Positions 1 to 10,527 of a DNA stretch of 64,000 bases are shown here, piece after piece. The position numbers were made by a program, and so were the translations under genes. How positions within the stretch are numbered: position 1 is the first letter of the stretch; every line of letters starts with the position of its first letter. Location: contig JADGKB010000065.1 in NCBI GenBank assembly GCA_027604185.1, positions 1 to 64,000 of the forward strand, in the 5' to 3' direction. Source of the DNA: Boothiomyces macroporosus. Taxonomy: Eukaryota > Chytridiomycota > Chytridiomycetes > Rhizophydiales > Terramycetaceae. Below the pieces are notes generated by a model, which saw only the letters and a list, made by a program, of their open reading frames with translations, was not told the DNA's origin and made no database searches.

Positions 1-304
1 GAATGCTATGATAGATTACAACTTACTATGACGGAATATGATAATAAGATTGAAAATTTGGAAGAGACGATTAGAATTTACCAAAATACTTTTCAAGCTA
101 TAATTGAAGCCCCTGATTTACATTTGGACACTACTCTTGGCGCTGAATTTGAAGGCAGAGTTGTCGAGCAAGATGACATAGATCATTAAATCAGAAATTA
201 CTCGTTATATTTAAAACTAACTACTAGGTAGTGGCAATTTTCAAAGTGGGATTGTTCTGGATGAAATAGATGCAGAAGAACCTGTTGCTATTGATGAGGA
301 CTAA
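1..304 (+). CDS. 3' end of an unidentified gene (coiled-coil, acidic tail)
   Basis: The frame is open from base 1, so the 5' part lies outside the window. The first 50 or so residues are charged and heptad-like, consistent with a coiled coil, and the C-terminus is acidic (ends EPVAIDED). Two tiny introns join the frame: one ending at 181 (starting at 160 or 163, both keep frame) and a 24-nt one at 204-227 with a CTAAC branch site. Without splicing the frame stops at 189. I do not recognise the family. It could belong to the host or be part of the element carrying the neighbouring transposase. Confidence is moderate because the splicing is inferred only from frame. Confidence 0.4.
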
Positions 305-348
305 TTTTGCTGCAAAATACATTTACTAATACATTTATTGATAACACC

Positions 349-1436
349 TCAATCAAGATGCATATTGCTCTCATTGAAATTATGGTTTTCCCACTCCTGA
401 TTTAACGTAGTGTCAGATGCTGACGGGTCAAACCCCTTAGCAAATCTGTAACCACATTTGTTGAATATTTTGGTAAAATCATAGTTTATATAACTGTTCA
501 TTATTTCACTGACGAAAATTGAGAGGGTTTGATTTTCCCCTTCCTTGTACAACTTTTTAAAGCGTTGTTTAACCATGCCAAAGAAAAATTCTATTGGATT
601 AAAGAAAGGACAATAGGCTGGAAGATAGATAAGAATAATACCAAATGAACGTAGGTAGTAGACAAGATTTTCATCAGTATGTATCCTTGCCCCATCTAAA
701 ATCCATATTGAACAATAACCAGGATATTTTTGTACTTGGGAACAGTTCTTAGCAAAAAGTTTCATACAGTGCATGAATTTCAATCTGGTAAAAGTACCAT
801 CAGTTTGATAATAGTCTAATACTCCATTTTGTCCTATGAATGCTAAAAAAGATACTCGTGCACGCCGAACAAATTCACCTCGGAAAATCAATCGTTTACC
901 ATTGGGTGAATAAGCATTTTACCTTTCAATGCATACCCGCGTGGACGTAACATTCCTCTGTTATCAAATGAGACCTCGTCTAGGAATACAAGATGAGCCT
1001 TGGTCCAATTAAAGAGATTAATTTCATTGCAAAAACGATGAACATCAGATAGTTTGATTTGTAAAGCTCTTCGTTCAACTGTTTTGTATGTAAAACCTTC
1101 CTGATCCAATATTCTCCACACTGAAGATACAGATATTTTCTCTAAATAACATTTGTTAAATTCTTCTACACATTCTTCGAGAAAGGCGGTGGGGTTCTTG
1201 TTGTAATACGCGATAATCCATTGTCTTTCTGCACAGGAAAACTTTCGAGGCTGACGTTTGATACTCTTTTCCCTTAACGTTCCATCAAAATACTCCTTAA
1301 TCCAACTATTGATAGTACCAATTCCTTTACCGTTTAATTCTGCCAGTGCTTTTTGTGTCATACCTTGGAAAATGTACATATATACACAGTACACTTTTGT
1401 TTCAAAGGCTGCATGCTTGTTTTTTACAACATGCAT
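349..1436 (-). pseudogene. DDE_3-type (IS630/Tc1-like) transposase, frame-broken
   Basis: Two reading frames (1436-888 and 891-349) together make one transposase. The first has an N-terminal helix-turn-helix region (MTQKALAEL, then INSWIKEYF) and the first catalytic Asp in FLDEVSFDNRG. The second has the second Asp in WILDGARIH and the Glu in PFFNPIEFFFG, so a full D-D-E set is visible. The frames part at about 888-910. An extra stretch of about 20 nt sits between KGKMLI and IFRGEF and introduces a stop. A GT...AG intron of 21 nt can be drawn there, but removing it does not restore the frame, so I call it disrupted. No convincing terminal inverted repeats were found by eye. It lies beside the HMG gene pair. 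Confidence 0.72.
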
Positions 1437-1836
1437 GACTTCATATGAGTATTGTACCTTTTTAAGAGGCGTTTTAACCTTGAATTTAGCTTTATTTTAC
1501 TGTATTTGGCATTTAGGCAATTTGGAGATTAGGTATTTTAAAAAACCGCCACTTTCAGTTTTGATAAACCGCCGCAATACAGTTCCTTAAACAATTGGGG
1601 GTTTCATAAAAGTAGAAATTGAAGCAGGTTAAAATTATTCAGTGGTGAGTAGACAAATAGCTTAGAGCAATCATAGCAGTTGTACATATGTATATATAAA
1701 CCCAATATTTATAAAAATTTCCGTTTCGTAATGAAGTTAATTGCCTTTTAAGGCAATGTTACACGAAAAATACACTAATTTTATGAATTTTGATTGGCTA
1801 AACAAAGAATATCTATTTTGAACTGTAAAAAACTTT
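1437..1836. other. Intergenic, transposase start to HMG gene
   Basis: AT-rich spacer with no supported gene. It contains two copies of AAACCGCC about 25 bp apart (near 1540-1575) that may belong to the end of the transposable element. The segment nearest 1837 should hold the promoter of the HMG gene. Confidence 0.4.
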
Positions 1837-2256
1837 ATGAATTTCACCAATTCGCAAAATAAGGAACTGACCTGGTCAATATATTTACCGAGTAATAATA
1901 GTGAATCTATTAGCTTCGTGGTTCAAAAGTTTTCCTATCCCAAATATACTAATGAAAACAATTTAGAAAGGCAGAATAACTCCACATCTCAATATGAGGT
2001 TAAAAAGCCGGTGAATTGCTTTATCCTATTTAGTAATCAACTTCGGCCCAAGATGAAATTGATACATCCAGGATTAAAACATACCGAGATCTCAAAGCTA
2101 ATTGGAAAAGAATGGAGCAAACTTACCGTAAAAGAAAAGCAAATATACAAACGCAAAGCGGAACATGAGAAGCAACTATTTTTTCACCTCTTCCCCAACT
2201 GGAAACAAAAACGAAGATCTCCCAAAGAAATTCAACGGCGCGTTTTCAATAAATAA
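1837..2256 (+). CDS. HMG-box protein, MATA/sex-locus type
   Basis: A 139-residue protein with one HMG box from about residue 52 to the C-terminus. Visible landmarks are KKPVNCFILF at helix 1, HTEISKLIGKEW at helix 2, and a basic tail ending in PKEIQRR, the pattern of fungal MATA_HMG proteins such as mating-type and sexM/sexP regulators. These bind and bend DNA to control mating or sexual development. The N-terminal 50 residues are Asn/Ser-rich and unstructured. No intron is needed. It converges on a second HMG gene whose stop lies 15 bp away. The family call is firm; a role in mating is inferred from type and pairing. Confidence 0.82.
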   Translation: MNFTNSQNKELTWSIYLPSNNSESISFVVQKFSYPKYTNENNLERQNNSTSQYEVKKPVNCFILFSNQLRPKMKLIHPGLKHTEISKLIGKEWSKLTVKEKQIYKRKAEHEKQLFFHLFPNWKQKRRSPKEIQRRVFNK

Positions 2257-2271
2257 CTCTATCGATTTATT

Positions 2272-2628
2272 TCAACTCCTTGTTTTCCTTGTATTTCTTC
2301 TTTTAATTTCTCCTGGTAGTCTACGACAGAACTTATAGTTTGGGTACTTTACAGCATGCTCCATTTTAAGCTCTTTTGCTTTATTTTTGTAAGAATCTCG
2401 TTCTTCTTGTGAAAGTTTTTTCCATTTCTGACCTAGAAGTTTAGAAATTTCATTGTGAGAATGTTGTGGACATATTAACTTGAGCTTTGGACGCTCATAT
2501 ATGCTATAAATAATGAAAGAATTCGGCGGCCTTGGGATTTTACAACTACGCTTGAAGGACTTAATACAAAAATCTATTGTGTGAGAAATTCCCACTGAAA
2601 CACAACTTGATTTCTTTGCCGCTGCCAT
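2272..2628 (-). CDS. HMG-box protein, MATA/sex-locus type (second, convergent)
   Basis: A 118-residue protein with an HMG box from about residue 33: IPRPPNSFIIYS, then HNEISKLLGQKWKKLS, a long helix 3 and a basic end PGEIKRR. It resembles the convergent neighbour across the box but is clearly diverged, and its N-terminus is different (Ala/Lys/Ser-rich start). The two stop codons are 15 bp apart. The arrangement recalls loci in which two HMG regulators sit together, as in some homothallic Mucoromycota, but the usual flanking genes of that locus (triose-phosphate transporter, RNA helicase) are not in this window. Confidence 0.82.
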   Translation of the reverse strand: MAAAKKSSCVSVGISHTIDFCIKSFKRSCKIPRPPNSFIIYSIYERPKLKLICPQHSHNEISKLLGQKWKKLSQEERDSYKNKAKELKMEHAVKYPNYKFCRRLPGEIKRRNTRKTRS

Positions 2629-2971
2629 AATATTGTTCTTTGATTTGTTTCCTTATATTCTACAATACTATTTCAACAGTACTTGATAATTTCCTTTTTG
2701 AGATCAGAATTTAGTACTTTTGAATTATAAAAAAATTAAAAGCCTAAAATCCTTAAAATAAAAGCACTACGACTTAAAGTGAACGATGAAATAACGGCAA
2801 ACATTATATTTTAAGGGAGATGAACTTGGTTTTCTAATTGATAATCATTGTTATGGGGATATCAATTTTTTAGAAAAATGTTTAATTGCGGTCAGTTGTG
2901 GCTAAAATCTTTTCAGAAACGTTAAATTCAGGGAATGTCTTATCGAACAAAATTCAAAACATTTTTCATAT
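2629..2971. other. Intergenic, HMG gene to esterase-ABCG gene
   Basis: AT-rich divergent spacer. I see no RNA gene or motif I can defend. A first exon carrying the signal peptide that the downstream esterase should need may hide here, but I could not identify one. Confidence 0.35.
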
Positions 2972-5900
2972 ATGTCAAACAAACAAACTATCGTGGTTTT
3001 AACTCCTAATTCAAATTATACTGGAATGTCTACCAATAATTACACATATTTTTTGGGAATACAATACGCGACTGCACAAAGGTGGCAGGTACCTATCCCA
3101 TACTATGCCAATGCTACTGTTGCCTCTGAATACCCAGAGAGCTGTCCGCAAATATGCAGAAATGTTGGTCCTTTTTGTCCTACTTCCATTTCTGAAAGTT
3201 GCTTGTCATTAAACCTTTGGACACCAATTCAACTCAATAATACCAAAATACCAGTCGTAGTATTTATTCATGGCGGTAGTTTTGAAACTGGATCAAATAG
3301 TTTATCAGTAATTGATGGACCAAAAGCTGCTATCTCCATGCACGTGGTGTTTATTACAATCAACTATCGATTAGGAATATTCGGGTTCCCTGGGAGCTTG
3401 GATGATTCACCAGCTAATCTGGGAATATTGGACCAACAATTGGCGCTCAGTTGGGTGCGGGATAATATTGAATATTTTGGGGGAGATGTTGAACGAATGA
3501 CTTTAATGGGGCAATCTGCTGGTGCTATGTCCGCAATGATTCATTTGTCACAAGAACCTACTAATGGGTGGTTTATCAATGGAATTTTGATGAGTCCACC
3601 GGCAACACCTTTGCGTTCAGTTGACCAATCTCAATTGGATTTTTCAGCAGTTGCAATGAAATTAAATTGCACCACTACCATTGAACCTCAAAATTGGGAG
3701 GTAATTAAACAATGCATGGCAACTAAAACTATCCGGGAAGTGCTAGATGCCAGAGAAAATGTTTCCAAAGATAGAAATCACAACCTAGCGTTTGTTTCCA
3801 CAAGCCTAATACCAGTGGGTAAAATTATCTCTCACATAGTTGACGGAATATCCATTCACCAACATCCATTCATTCAATACGCCATTTCCACGAAAAATAT
3901 CAATATTCTTATTGGGACTCTATCAAACGAAACTATAAGGATGGTAGAGATGGCAGCTCCAGTTCCTATCACCCAGTCAATCGTTTCAACGTTACTGTAC
4001 AAAATATTAACCTAGATCTTCAGTTTATGGTGATTCTAATGCAACAGTAATAAGTAATACTTATGATATAATAGGGAACACTTTGAAGGACGATTTTCGG
4101 ACAAATTTGTCTAGAGCTCTGACTGATGCTTTTTTCCAATGTCCTGTGAAAAAATATAGCATAAAAGCATCAAATTCAAACTCAGTTTTCAAATATTACT
4201 GGAAATTACCTTGGACAGGTGGATCTTCTGATCCGCTTGGTAATATTTGCAACGGTTGGTCATGTCATTCGACTGATCTTGTTTATTTCTTTAACGATCC
4301 AGAAAAGAAAGCTGGAATCAATGCTGCTTCCGAATTTAGAAATCTCATTAAAAGTTTTGTGTACAATGGTGTTCCAAACAGCTCTACCACTCCAATCAAC
4401 CTGGATATTGATAGATATATCGGCGGAGAAAGTTTTCCAGACACACACGGTAATTGTAAACTATGGAATAGTATGCCATATTTGTTTGAATCAAACTATG
4501 CGCCCCCAGTGTTAGGAAATTATACTGGAGTTGGTTCATTAGCCCTGCTTTTATCACTTATGTTTGCACTTTCAATCTTTGGTTTGCAAGTGATATTGCT
4601 AATTTACAACAAGTACTCCCAATTATCGCTTTATTCAAGAATAGAAAAAGTTGAAAGAAAGCGTACCATAGAAAAGGATATTTCCAAACAAAAAAGTCAC
4701 AGAATAATTATGTCTACATTAATCGATTTTACTCCAAATCCGTTGCAGCTAACGATACATAATCTATCTTATTCCGTAGAAACCACTAACGGTTCTAAGG
4801 CAATCCTGGCCAACTGCTCTTTTGTATGTAAGCCAGGTACGATGACGGCGTTACTAGGACCTTCTGGAGCAGGAAAAACTACTCTACTATCATTAATTGC
4901 CAAGAGGTACACCTGCCCAACTGCCCAAGAAAGTGTCTTTTATGGGAACGAAGTTTTAAACAATATTCATCCCAAAGATATCAAGAAAATGGTTGGTTTT
5001 GTTGCGCAATACAATGCTCCTTACATTGGATTAACTTGTCGAGAAGTACTGATTTTCAATGCGCTATTAGAGGTAAAACAATCTTATTCAGTTTCCAGAT
5101 CATGTCAACAAGAACATGCTGGCTAAAAAAGTAGCATATATCCTAGAGATCATGGATTTGACTTCTGCAGCGGATACAGTGATTCTTGACCCTTCAGATA
5201 ACAATGGTGGTATTTCTGGTGGTCAAAGAAGAAAATTATCCATTGCTATAGCTCTTTTAAAATCCCCAAGTGTTATATTCCTGGATGAACCAACCTCAGG
5301 ATTAGATGCACAGTCATCTCTTCAAGTAATGACATTGATCTCCCAGTTAGCTCAGCAAGGATTCACAATTATTGTTACAATTCATCAACCTAGGCAAGAA
5401 ATATTTTCTCTGTTCACACATTTGGTTGTCCTAGCACATGGACAGGTGTTAAGTCATGGAGAAATTTGCAATTGCGTTCAGTATTTCAATTACTTGCAAT
5501 CGTCGGATTATTCTACTTCTACCGCAGATCATATCCTTGATATTGCCGGCACTTTAAGTGCTGATCAAGTTACTAAATACAAAATGGTTAGTTATTACAA
5601 GTCCCCATCCGTGAAATCTACAAGAAAGGTAGCAACTGAACATCCAACAGAAATTTTCAAGCAATTTAGAGTGATAAACACTAGATTTTGGCTAGTAAGA
5701 CCTTTTTATGCCAAACTTTCAATGTTGCTGATAACATTGGCAGTGTCAATAATTTTGGGACTTTTGCAAAGAAGAGTTGAAGTTGATATAACATCCATTT
5801 CTTTACAAATCAAAGGACTGACGGTTGGTAAATGTTTACCTAAAATTAGCATGTATTGGTCTATCTGCTTTAAAAAATATAAATATCAGCTTTGACTACT

Positions 5901-6553
5901 ATTCAGATAGAGATTTCTACAATTTTGATTCAATCAATGGAACTGTCGCAGCACCAGCCTTCTTTATTCACAGGCTGTTGTACGAAACAACCAATGCAAC
6001 ATTGGAATCTGGGATTTGTGCGTTGCTAACGTTCTTCATTCTAGATTGCCAATCTTCAAGGTCTTCCTTACAAACAATTGTTACTCTGATTATAGTGTAT
6101 TACAATTGCATTGTTTCATTTTATACATTGATATACTCTACCAAATTGGATAGCTCTAATGCCCGATCAATTTCGTTCTTTGCCCAAGCAATTTTAGCAG
6201 TTACTAGCGGAATCTGGATCAAAAAGGGTGACACAGCAGTATACGACTTGCTTTACTGGGTCCAATATGTCAATCCAAACTATTGGGTATTGTCTACAAT
6301 GATACGTGCAAATCTAGTTGGTCTTGGAGACTGTTATTTAATGATTGACAATACATGCAGAGCAAGACTTGGAGATATCATCATTGAGCAGGCACGAATA
6401 GATGATATCTTGCCAGATACGGCCATCAAATCCATGCTGTTGATCTGGATTGTTTTACGAATTGCCCAATTCGCATTACTTTACCAAGACTCGTTCATCG
6501 ACTCTCTAACTCGCTTCCGCAATTCCAAGCTGAATTTGTTTTCATTGCCTTAA
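2972..6553 (+). CDS. Carboxylesterase-ABCG half-transporter fusion protein
   Basis: Four exons, with introns at 3997-4015 (19 nt), 5073-5091 (19) and 5828-5849 (22), give 1,173 residues. Residues 1-500 are a type-B carboxylesterase: oxyanion-hole segment FIHGGSF, nucleophile Ser182 in GQSAG, likely acid Glu320, and His426 in CHSTDLVYF, so the triad looks intact. A hydrophobic segment at about 513-538 follows. Then comes an ABCG ATPase domain with Walker A GPSGAGKTT (623-631), signature ISGGQRRK and Walker B FLDEPTSGLD, and a C-terminal ABC2-type membrane domain. The predicted topology puts the esterase outside and the ATPase in the cytosol, which would need a signal peptide; none is visible at the chosen ATG, so an upstream exon may be missing. 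It could act as a receptor- or substrate-processing exporter; the substrate is unknown. The last 151 nt lie inside the duplicated segment. Confidence 0.85.
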
Positions 6554-6591
6554 ATATATTTCTGATTTTCAAGTTTGGAATTTTTTGGAAA

Positions 6592-7154
6592 ATGGAAATC
6601 GAAACCCAACGTTGCGTCGAGATTCTAGAGGAAATCTACACACATCAACCTCAATTACCATCAGTATACACTGTGGAAACGGTTGCGCCAGTCAGCAGTC
6701 CGTTTCTATTGAAACCGCGCGCACCAAAAATGATTACTCTTAACATCAAGCCATTGAAAGGATTAGCACCATTTACTATTGAAGCTGACCTATTAGAGTC
6801 CATCACAGAAGTAAAGCTGAGGATTTCATCAGTATCGGGCGTTTCAGTTGCAAATCAAAGATTACTGCTATCTGGTAAAGGGTTGAGTGACCTCAAAACA
6901 CTATTTGACTACAGTATCAAGCCAGGTGCTACCTTGCACTTGTCTGTAAAGCAAGAAGAAGGCGCGGTGGAAGAGCCAGTTCCAACTGCTCAGCATAAAG
7001 AAAGCGCACCTTCTAATATTGATTCACAAGTCTTCTGGAGCAGAATAAAGACAGTCTTGGATTCAAAATATACTAGCGAGGTATCAGAAAAGGCAAGTTA
7101 TATTAACTGTAGATTCTTCACGAATGGAAGGAAAGCATAACGAAATATGAATAA
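6592..7154 (+). CDS. GET5/UBL4A-like ubiquitin-like protein
   Basis: A 180-residue protein in two exons. A central ubiquitin-like domain (about residues 46-118, MITLNIKPLKG to GATLHLSV) is followed by a linker and a short C-terminal helical segment, VFWSRIKTVL to EKILHEW. That layout matches yeast Mdy2/Get5 and animal UBL4A, which bridge Get4 to Sgt2 or SGTA in tail-anchored protein delivery to the ER. The intron at 7093-7112 is 20 nt with GC-AG ends. Splicing replaces a poor tail by ILHEWKESITKYE, which fits the family better. The stop lies 16 bp from the stop of the convergent neighbour. Confidence 0.65.
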
Positions 7155-7170
7155 AGCAACATTGGTAATA

Positions 7171-7989
7171 CTATTCTTTGGGTTTTGTATCGCTGTCTGG
7201 CGATGGCAATTTTGAATCATTTGTCTCTGCAATTGTTTCCAAGTTAGCCAAAGTATCCTTTGGTGCTACCTTTTCAATCATTAATGCAGCCCATTGGAAC
7301 ATGTTATTCGCCATCTCCCCCATGTACACTTCAAATGTTTTATACAGCAATTTACATCCAGTATCATCCCACTGATTGGCAATCTCACTGCTCCCCAACC
7401 AACCCTGAATGCCCCTTTTAAACTGCTGTTCAAATTCAAGTACCCCATCAGAACTTGAATCGCGAATGCATTTGTAAAAGATGTAGGATATTGCTCGTAG
7501 ATTGTGTTCTTCTGTGGCACTTTTTTCTCTATATCCTGTAAAGACCACTTTGAAAATCAATGTTTTCACAAAGAAAAAGTAGAGTGTCATGATGGTCCAA
7601 GCTTCTTCATTCTTTGTTGCTTGCAAAACAGATTCGTTATCCCAGAGATACCCTACTGGTATATTTTCATTCTTTACAATATTGAAAAGTGCTTGTTTTA
7701 CAGTCTGTGGCAATGTTTCATATTTAGTCTATTATTAGTACTTGGTTACCTGGGTTATTAGCTTGCAAAGCGAATCGAGGATAGAAGTGAAAGCTTGGAT
7801 TTTCGATTTGGATGGTTTCTTTGCAAATAGCCCACCAAGCCCTACTTCCTTGATCAAAAAATCCGTATCCTGCGATAGATCTCTTAGATCACTCATTACA
7901 AGTTTATACTCTTTCGTATTTGTAACCATATCCGCCATTTCGTCAATTGCTAATTCAAACTCATTCTTTTTCAGCTTGTTCTTTATCAT
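7171..7989 (-). CDS. Unknown helical protein
   Basis: Two exons joined by a 21-nt intron (7729-7749) with a TACTAAT branch site give 265 residues. The composition is helical, with a Trp/Tyr/Phe-rich central part (EAWTIMTLYFFFVKT, about residue 120) and an acidic, Pro/Ser-rich tail ending in DTKPKE. I see no signal peptide, and the hydrophobic patch is too short for a sure membrane segment. I do not recognise the family. It is the last of three closely spaced minus-strand genes and converges on the GET5-like gene. Confidence 0.7.
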
Positions 7990-8003
7990 ATTGCGATACT
8001 ATA

Positions 8004-8586
8004 TCAATCGAAATGTGCCTTTTTGGATATACATAGTGCTGCAAAGACAAACAATGAAACCGACTTTAGTTTAGATATCTGCATAGTTGGAAAGGTTGCT
8101 TTCGTGTATAGATTGATACATTTGCGTCTAGTCTTTTCGGGTTTTGGTATTACAAAGTTTCTATATCTCTCTCTCCTCAATTGTGCATCTGTCATTACTG
8201 CTGGTGGTTTTGGTAACGAATCAGTCAATACTTTATGCTGAATCTGGAGTGTTTGAAGAGCGATTGTTTGTAGAATGTTGTTTACATCTATTGCTGGCTG
8301 AGGATTATACTGCATATAAGAATTATGGGATTGAGCAAAGTAAGGAGGATGAGGGTAATGCCCAGTACAAGGTATGGATGGATAATGCAAGTGAGGTTGG
8401 GTATATTGTACTGGTGGAATGCAAGGAATGGAAGAATACGAAGGATTATACACGCTGGTGTTATTTCGTCCGTGTTTGGTTTCTTTTTTGTTATCCTCCT
8501 ACTCATCAAAGAAAATCTACTAAGCTTTGGATGGCTTGTAATTTAATGGCATCTAGTCTAGCTTTCCAGGTCAGCTCCTGGTCCAT
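8004..8586 (-). CDS. Pro/Tyr/His-rich protein of unknown function
   Basis: A 22-nt intron at 8499-8520 joins a start exon (MDQELTWKARLDAIKLQ, helical) to a long second exon, giving 186 residues. Residues about 35-90 are a low-complexity Pro/Tyr/His/Ser region. A helical part with a basic cluster (QLRRERYRNFV, then KTRRK) follows, and the end is hydrophobic (SVSLFVFAALC), which may be a tail anchor. A further 21-nt in-frame intron could be removed near codon 143; I cannot decide on it. It lies 40 bp downstream of the TSNAXIP1-like gene on the same strand. No family recognised. Confidence 0.6.
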
Positions 8587-8626
8587 CTTTCAAAAACTAA
8601 AAAAGCCCATTGTGTGCAATAATATC

Positions 8627-10100
8627 CTATTGTTTATTTAATGACTCTGATAATTCACTATATTCTGCAACCAAGAACTGATACTGCTGTTCTTTTTCCC
8701 TCAATTGATTTTCTAACGTGCGAACTCTTTCCTTCTTTTCTGAAAGCTCGGCTTCATACTGTGCATTCTGTTCAGCAAATGTCTTGTATTTTTGCTAAAA
8801 TTAAAAAAAGTATTACTTCTAGTATACGAAGGTTTTCTTCAATCTTTTCTTTTGTTATTCTAGGCACAAATTCTGTTTCTTGTATGTGACGCAGTTCTTG
8901 AATCTCTAGCATTTTCTCTTTGATTAGTTTGTCTCTTTCAGAGATTGCTTCATCTTTGAGAGAAAGGGGATCTTTACCAAGCTCGAATGGCTGCACTTCA
9001 ATGTTTTGAAATGCTGGGTCTGTTTTTCTTTGCTGGGCAAGTATCGATTCAGGTAAATAGCTGGCGTAAACGGTTAGTTTATAAATCATGTCTTTTTTCA
9101 ACTTTTCGTTTTCGGCTATGTTAGGTTGCTGATTACTTTCTAATATCTGGATCCTATTCTCCAATTCCGCGCATTTTTGCTTTTCAAAGCGGAGCAGGAA
9201 TCTATTTTCATTCTGAGATATCAGTTTTTGCACTTTTGTTCGAAGAAAAGTAAACTCGTCTTCTTTTTCTTGATAATTATTGATTATTTTGTCATATTCA
9301 GCCTGTTGTCAACTATTATTACCTTGATTTCAGCTAATAATGGTCCGAATGTGGTAAATTCTTGTATTATCTGTTCAAAACATGTCGCGTGTACCCTTAG
9401 TCTACCAATATCAGGCCCTCTATCTGGGCATCCGCTAGCCGCCAGTTCTGTCTTGATATACTCTTTAAACTTTTTTAATTTATCCTGCTTTGCATTGTCG
9501 TTGTACTTTATCTTTATTCCGTCGCTAATTAGTTTTGATTTGGTTTCTGAAACTACTTTGTATTGATCAATTTTGGTCAAATGAAGCTGGAAAGGCTCAA
9601 CAAACTTTCTAGACACCTTTTTCAATGGTGGAATGTGTTTCTCCATTTTTGGCTTCTCTGGCGTTGCAGTAATCTCTGTTCTCTTTTTAACAGTGTCAAA
9701 TTCAGCCAAAATATCGTGCATCACTCCAATACCAATACCATTATCCTCTCCCAGTATGTTCTTTGAAGCAGGTCCAAATCTTGGCCCGCCTGCTTGCTGC
9801 TTTGCTCTTTCCTCCAGAATTTTATTGGTTTGGCTAGCTGAAAGGTACCCAGACGCGATATCCTGTACTTCCTTTCGTTGCTGAGCTACATATCGATCCA
9901 TCAGAGATCCAAGGGTTTCTTTTTTTGGTATTAATTCCTTTTTTTCTTTAGTATACTTCAATGATGAAACCGGTGGATGTTTGTCCTTTATTTTCTCTAC
10001 GAATACCAACTTTTGGGCTGGATGAGTATATATCCTTGTTGCTCCAATGCTTCTCCATCTCTTTTGATTAAATTTATCTTACTGTAATGTCAGAATCCAT
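8627..10100 (-). CDS. TSNAXIP1-like ciliary coiled-coil protein
   Basis: Four exons (introns 10061-10082, 9303-9322, 8795-8816; 22, 20 and 22 nt) give 469 residues. The first exon is only six codons, and using it gives an ATG start; the long frame alone lacks one. The region around residues 215-290 matches the TSNAXIP1 N-terminal domain: ELAASGCPDRGPD, then FEQIIQEFTTFGPLLAEIKAEY. The C-terminal half is coiled coil to the end. Animal TSNAXIP1 binds translin-associated factor X and is linked to sperm and motile cilia, and the family tracks with ciliated lineages. Its presence suggests a flagellated stage. Confidence 0.75.
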
Positions 10101-10527
10101 TTGTCAAAAAGAACAATGATGTAATTTTGTAATTGGCAAGTAAACACAAGTCGCAAAGTTATTTTGAAACACTAGATTGAAAATCACCTTGATCAAGAGT
10201 GTGGCCTTTACCATATACCTACAGATCCATTGGGAATCTTTAACACCAAGTATCAAATCACGCAATGTCTGTTATTACTCATCCGAACGGACCCGATGAT
10301 TATCCGTTGCTATGAAGTACCTTGGTTTTAAAAACAAAGAATAAAAAACTAATCAAACAAACATATCTGGAGCGGTGCTCTTTGATCGGCACTATGGCAT
10401 TGTTTAACCTCGTTACAGCCCTACAGTAACTGCAGTAACTTTTAGACGTATGGTGTGGCTTGTTACGCTTCAAAAAGCTAATGTGGCTGTCGTGAGAGGT
10501 ACTCAAAAAAAATATCGAAAACCAAAA
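10101..10527. promoter_or_regulatory. Divergent intergenic region, TSNAXIP1-like and ZIP genes
   Basis: About 430 bp between two divergent starts, so it should hold both promoters. It has a short direct repeat, CAGTAAC-TG-CAGTAAC, at 10424-10439. The ZIP frame stays open back to an ATG at 10450, but the residues encoded upstream of 10528 do not look like a leader, so I treat them as untranslated. No known element is identified. Confidence 0.4.

Noticed and set aside
888..910. Canonical 21-nt intron in the transposase
   Set aside because: Removing GTAAAC..GAG leaves the downstream RGEF frame out of phase and meets stops.
200..1640. Terminal inverted repeats of the transposon
   Set aside because: No pair of matching inverted ends was found by eye around the transposase.
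10450..10527. Extended N-terminus of the ZIP transporter from the ATG at 10450
   Set aside because: It would bury the signal sequence behind 26 basic residues.
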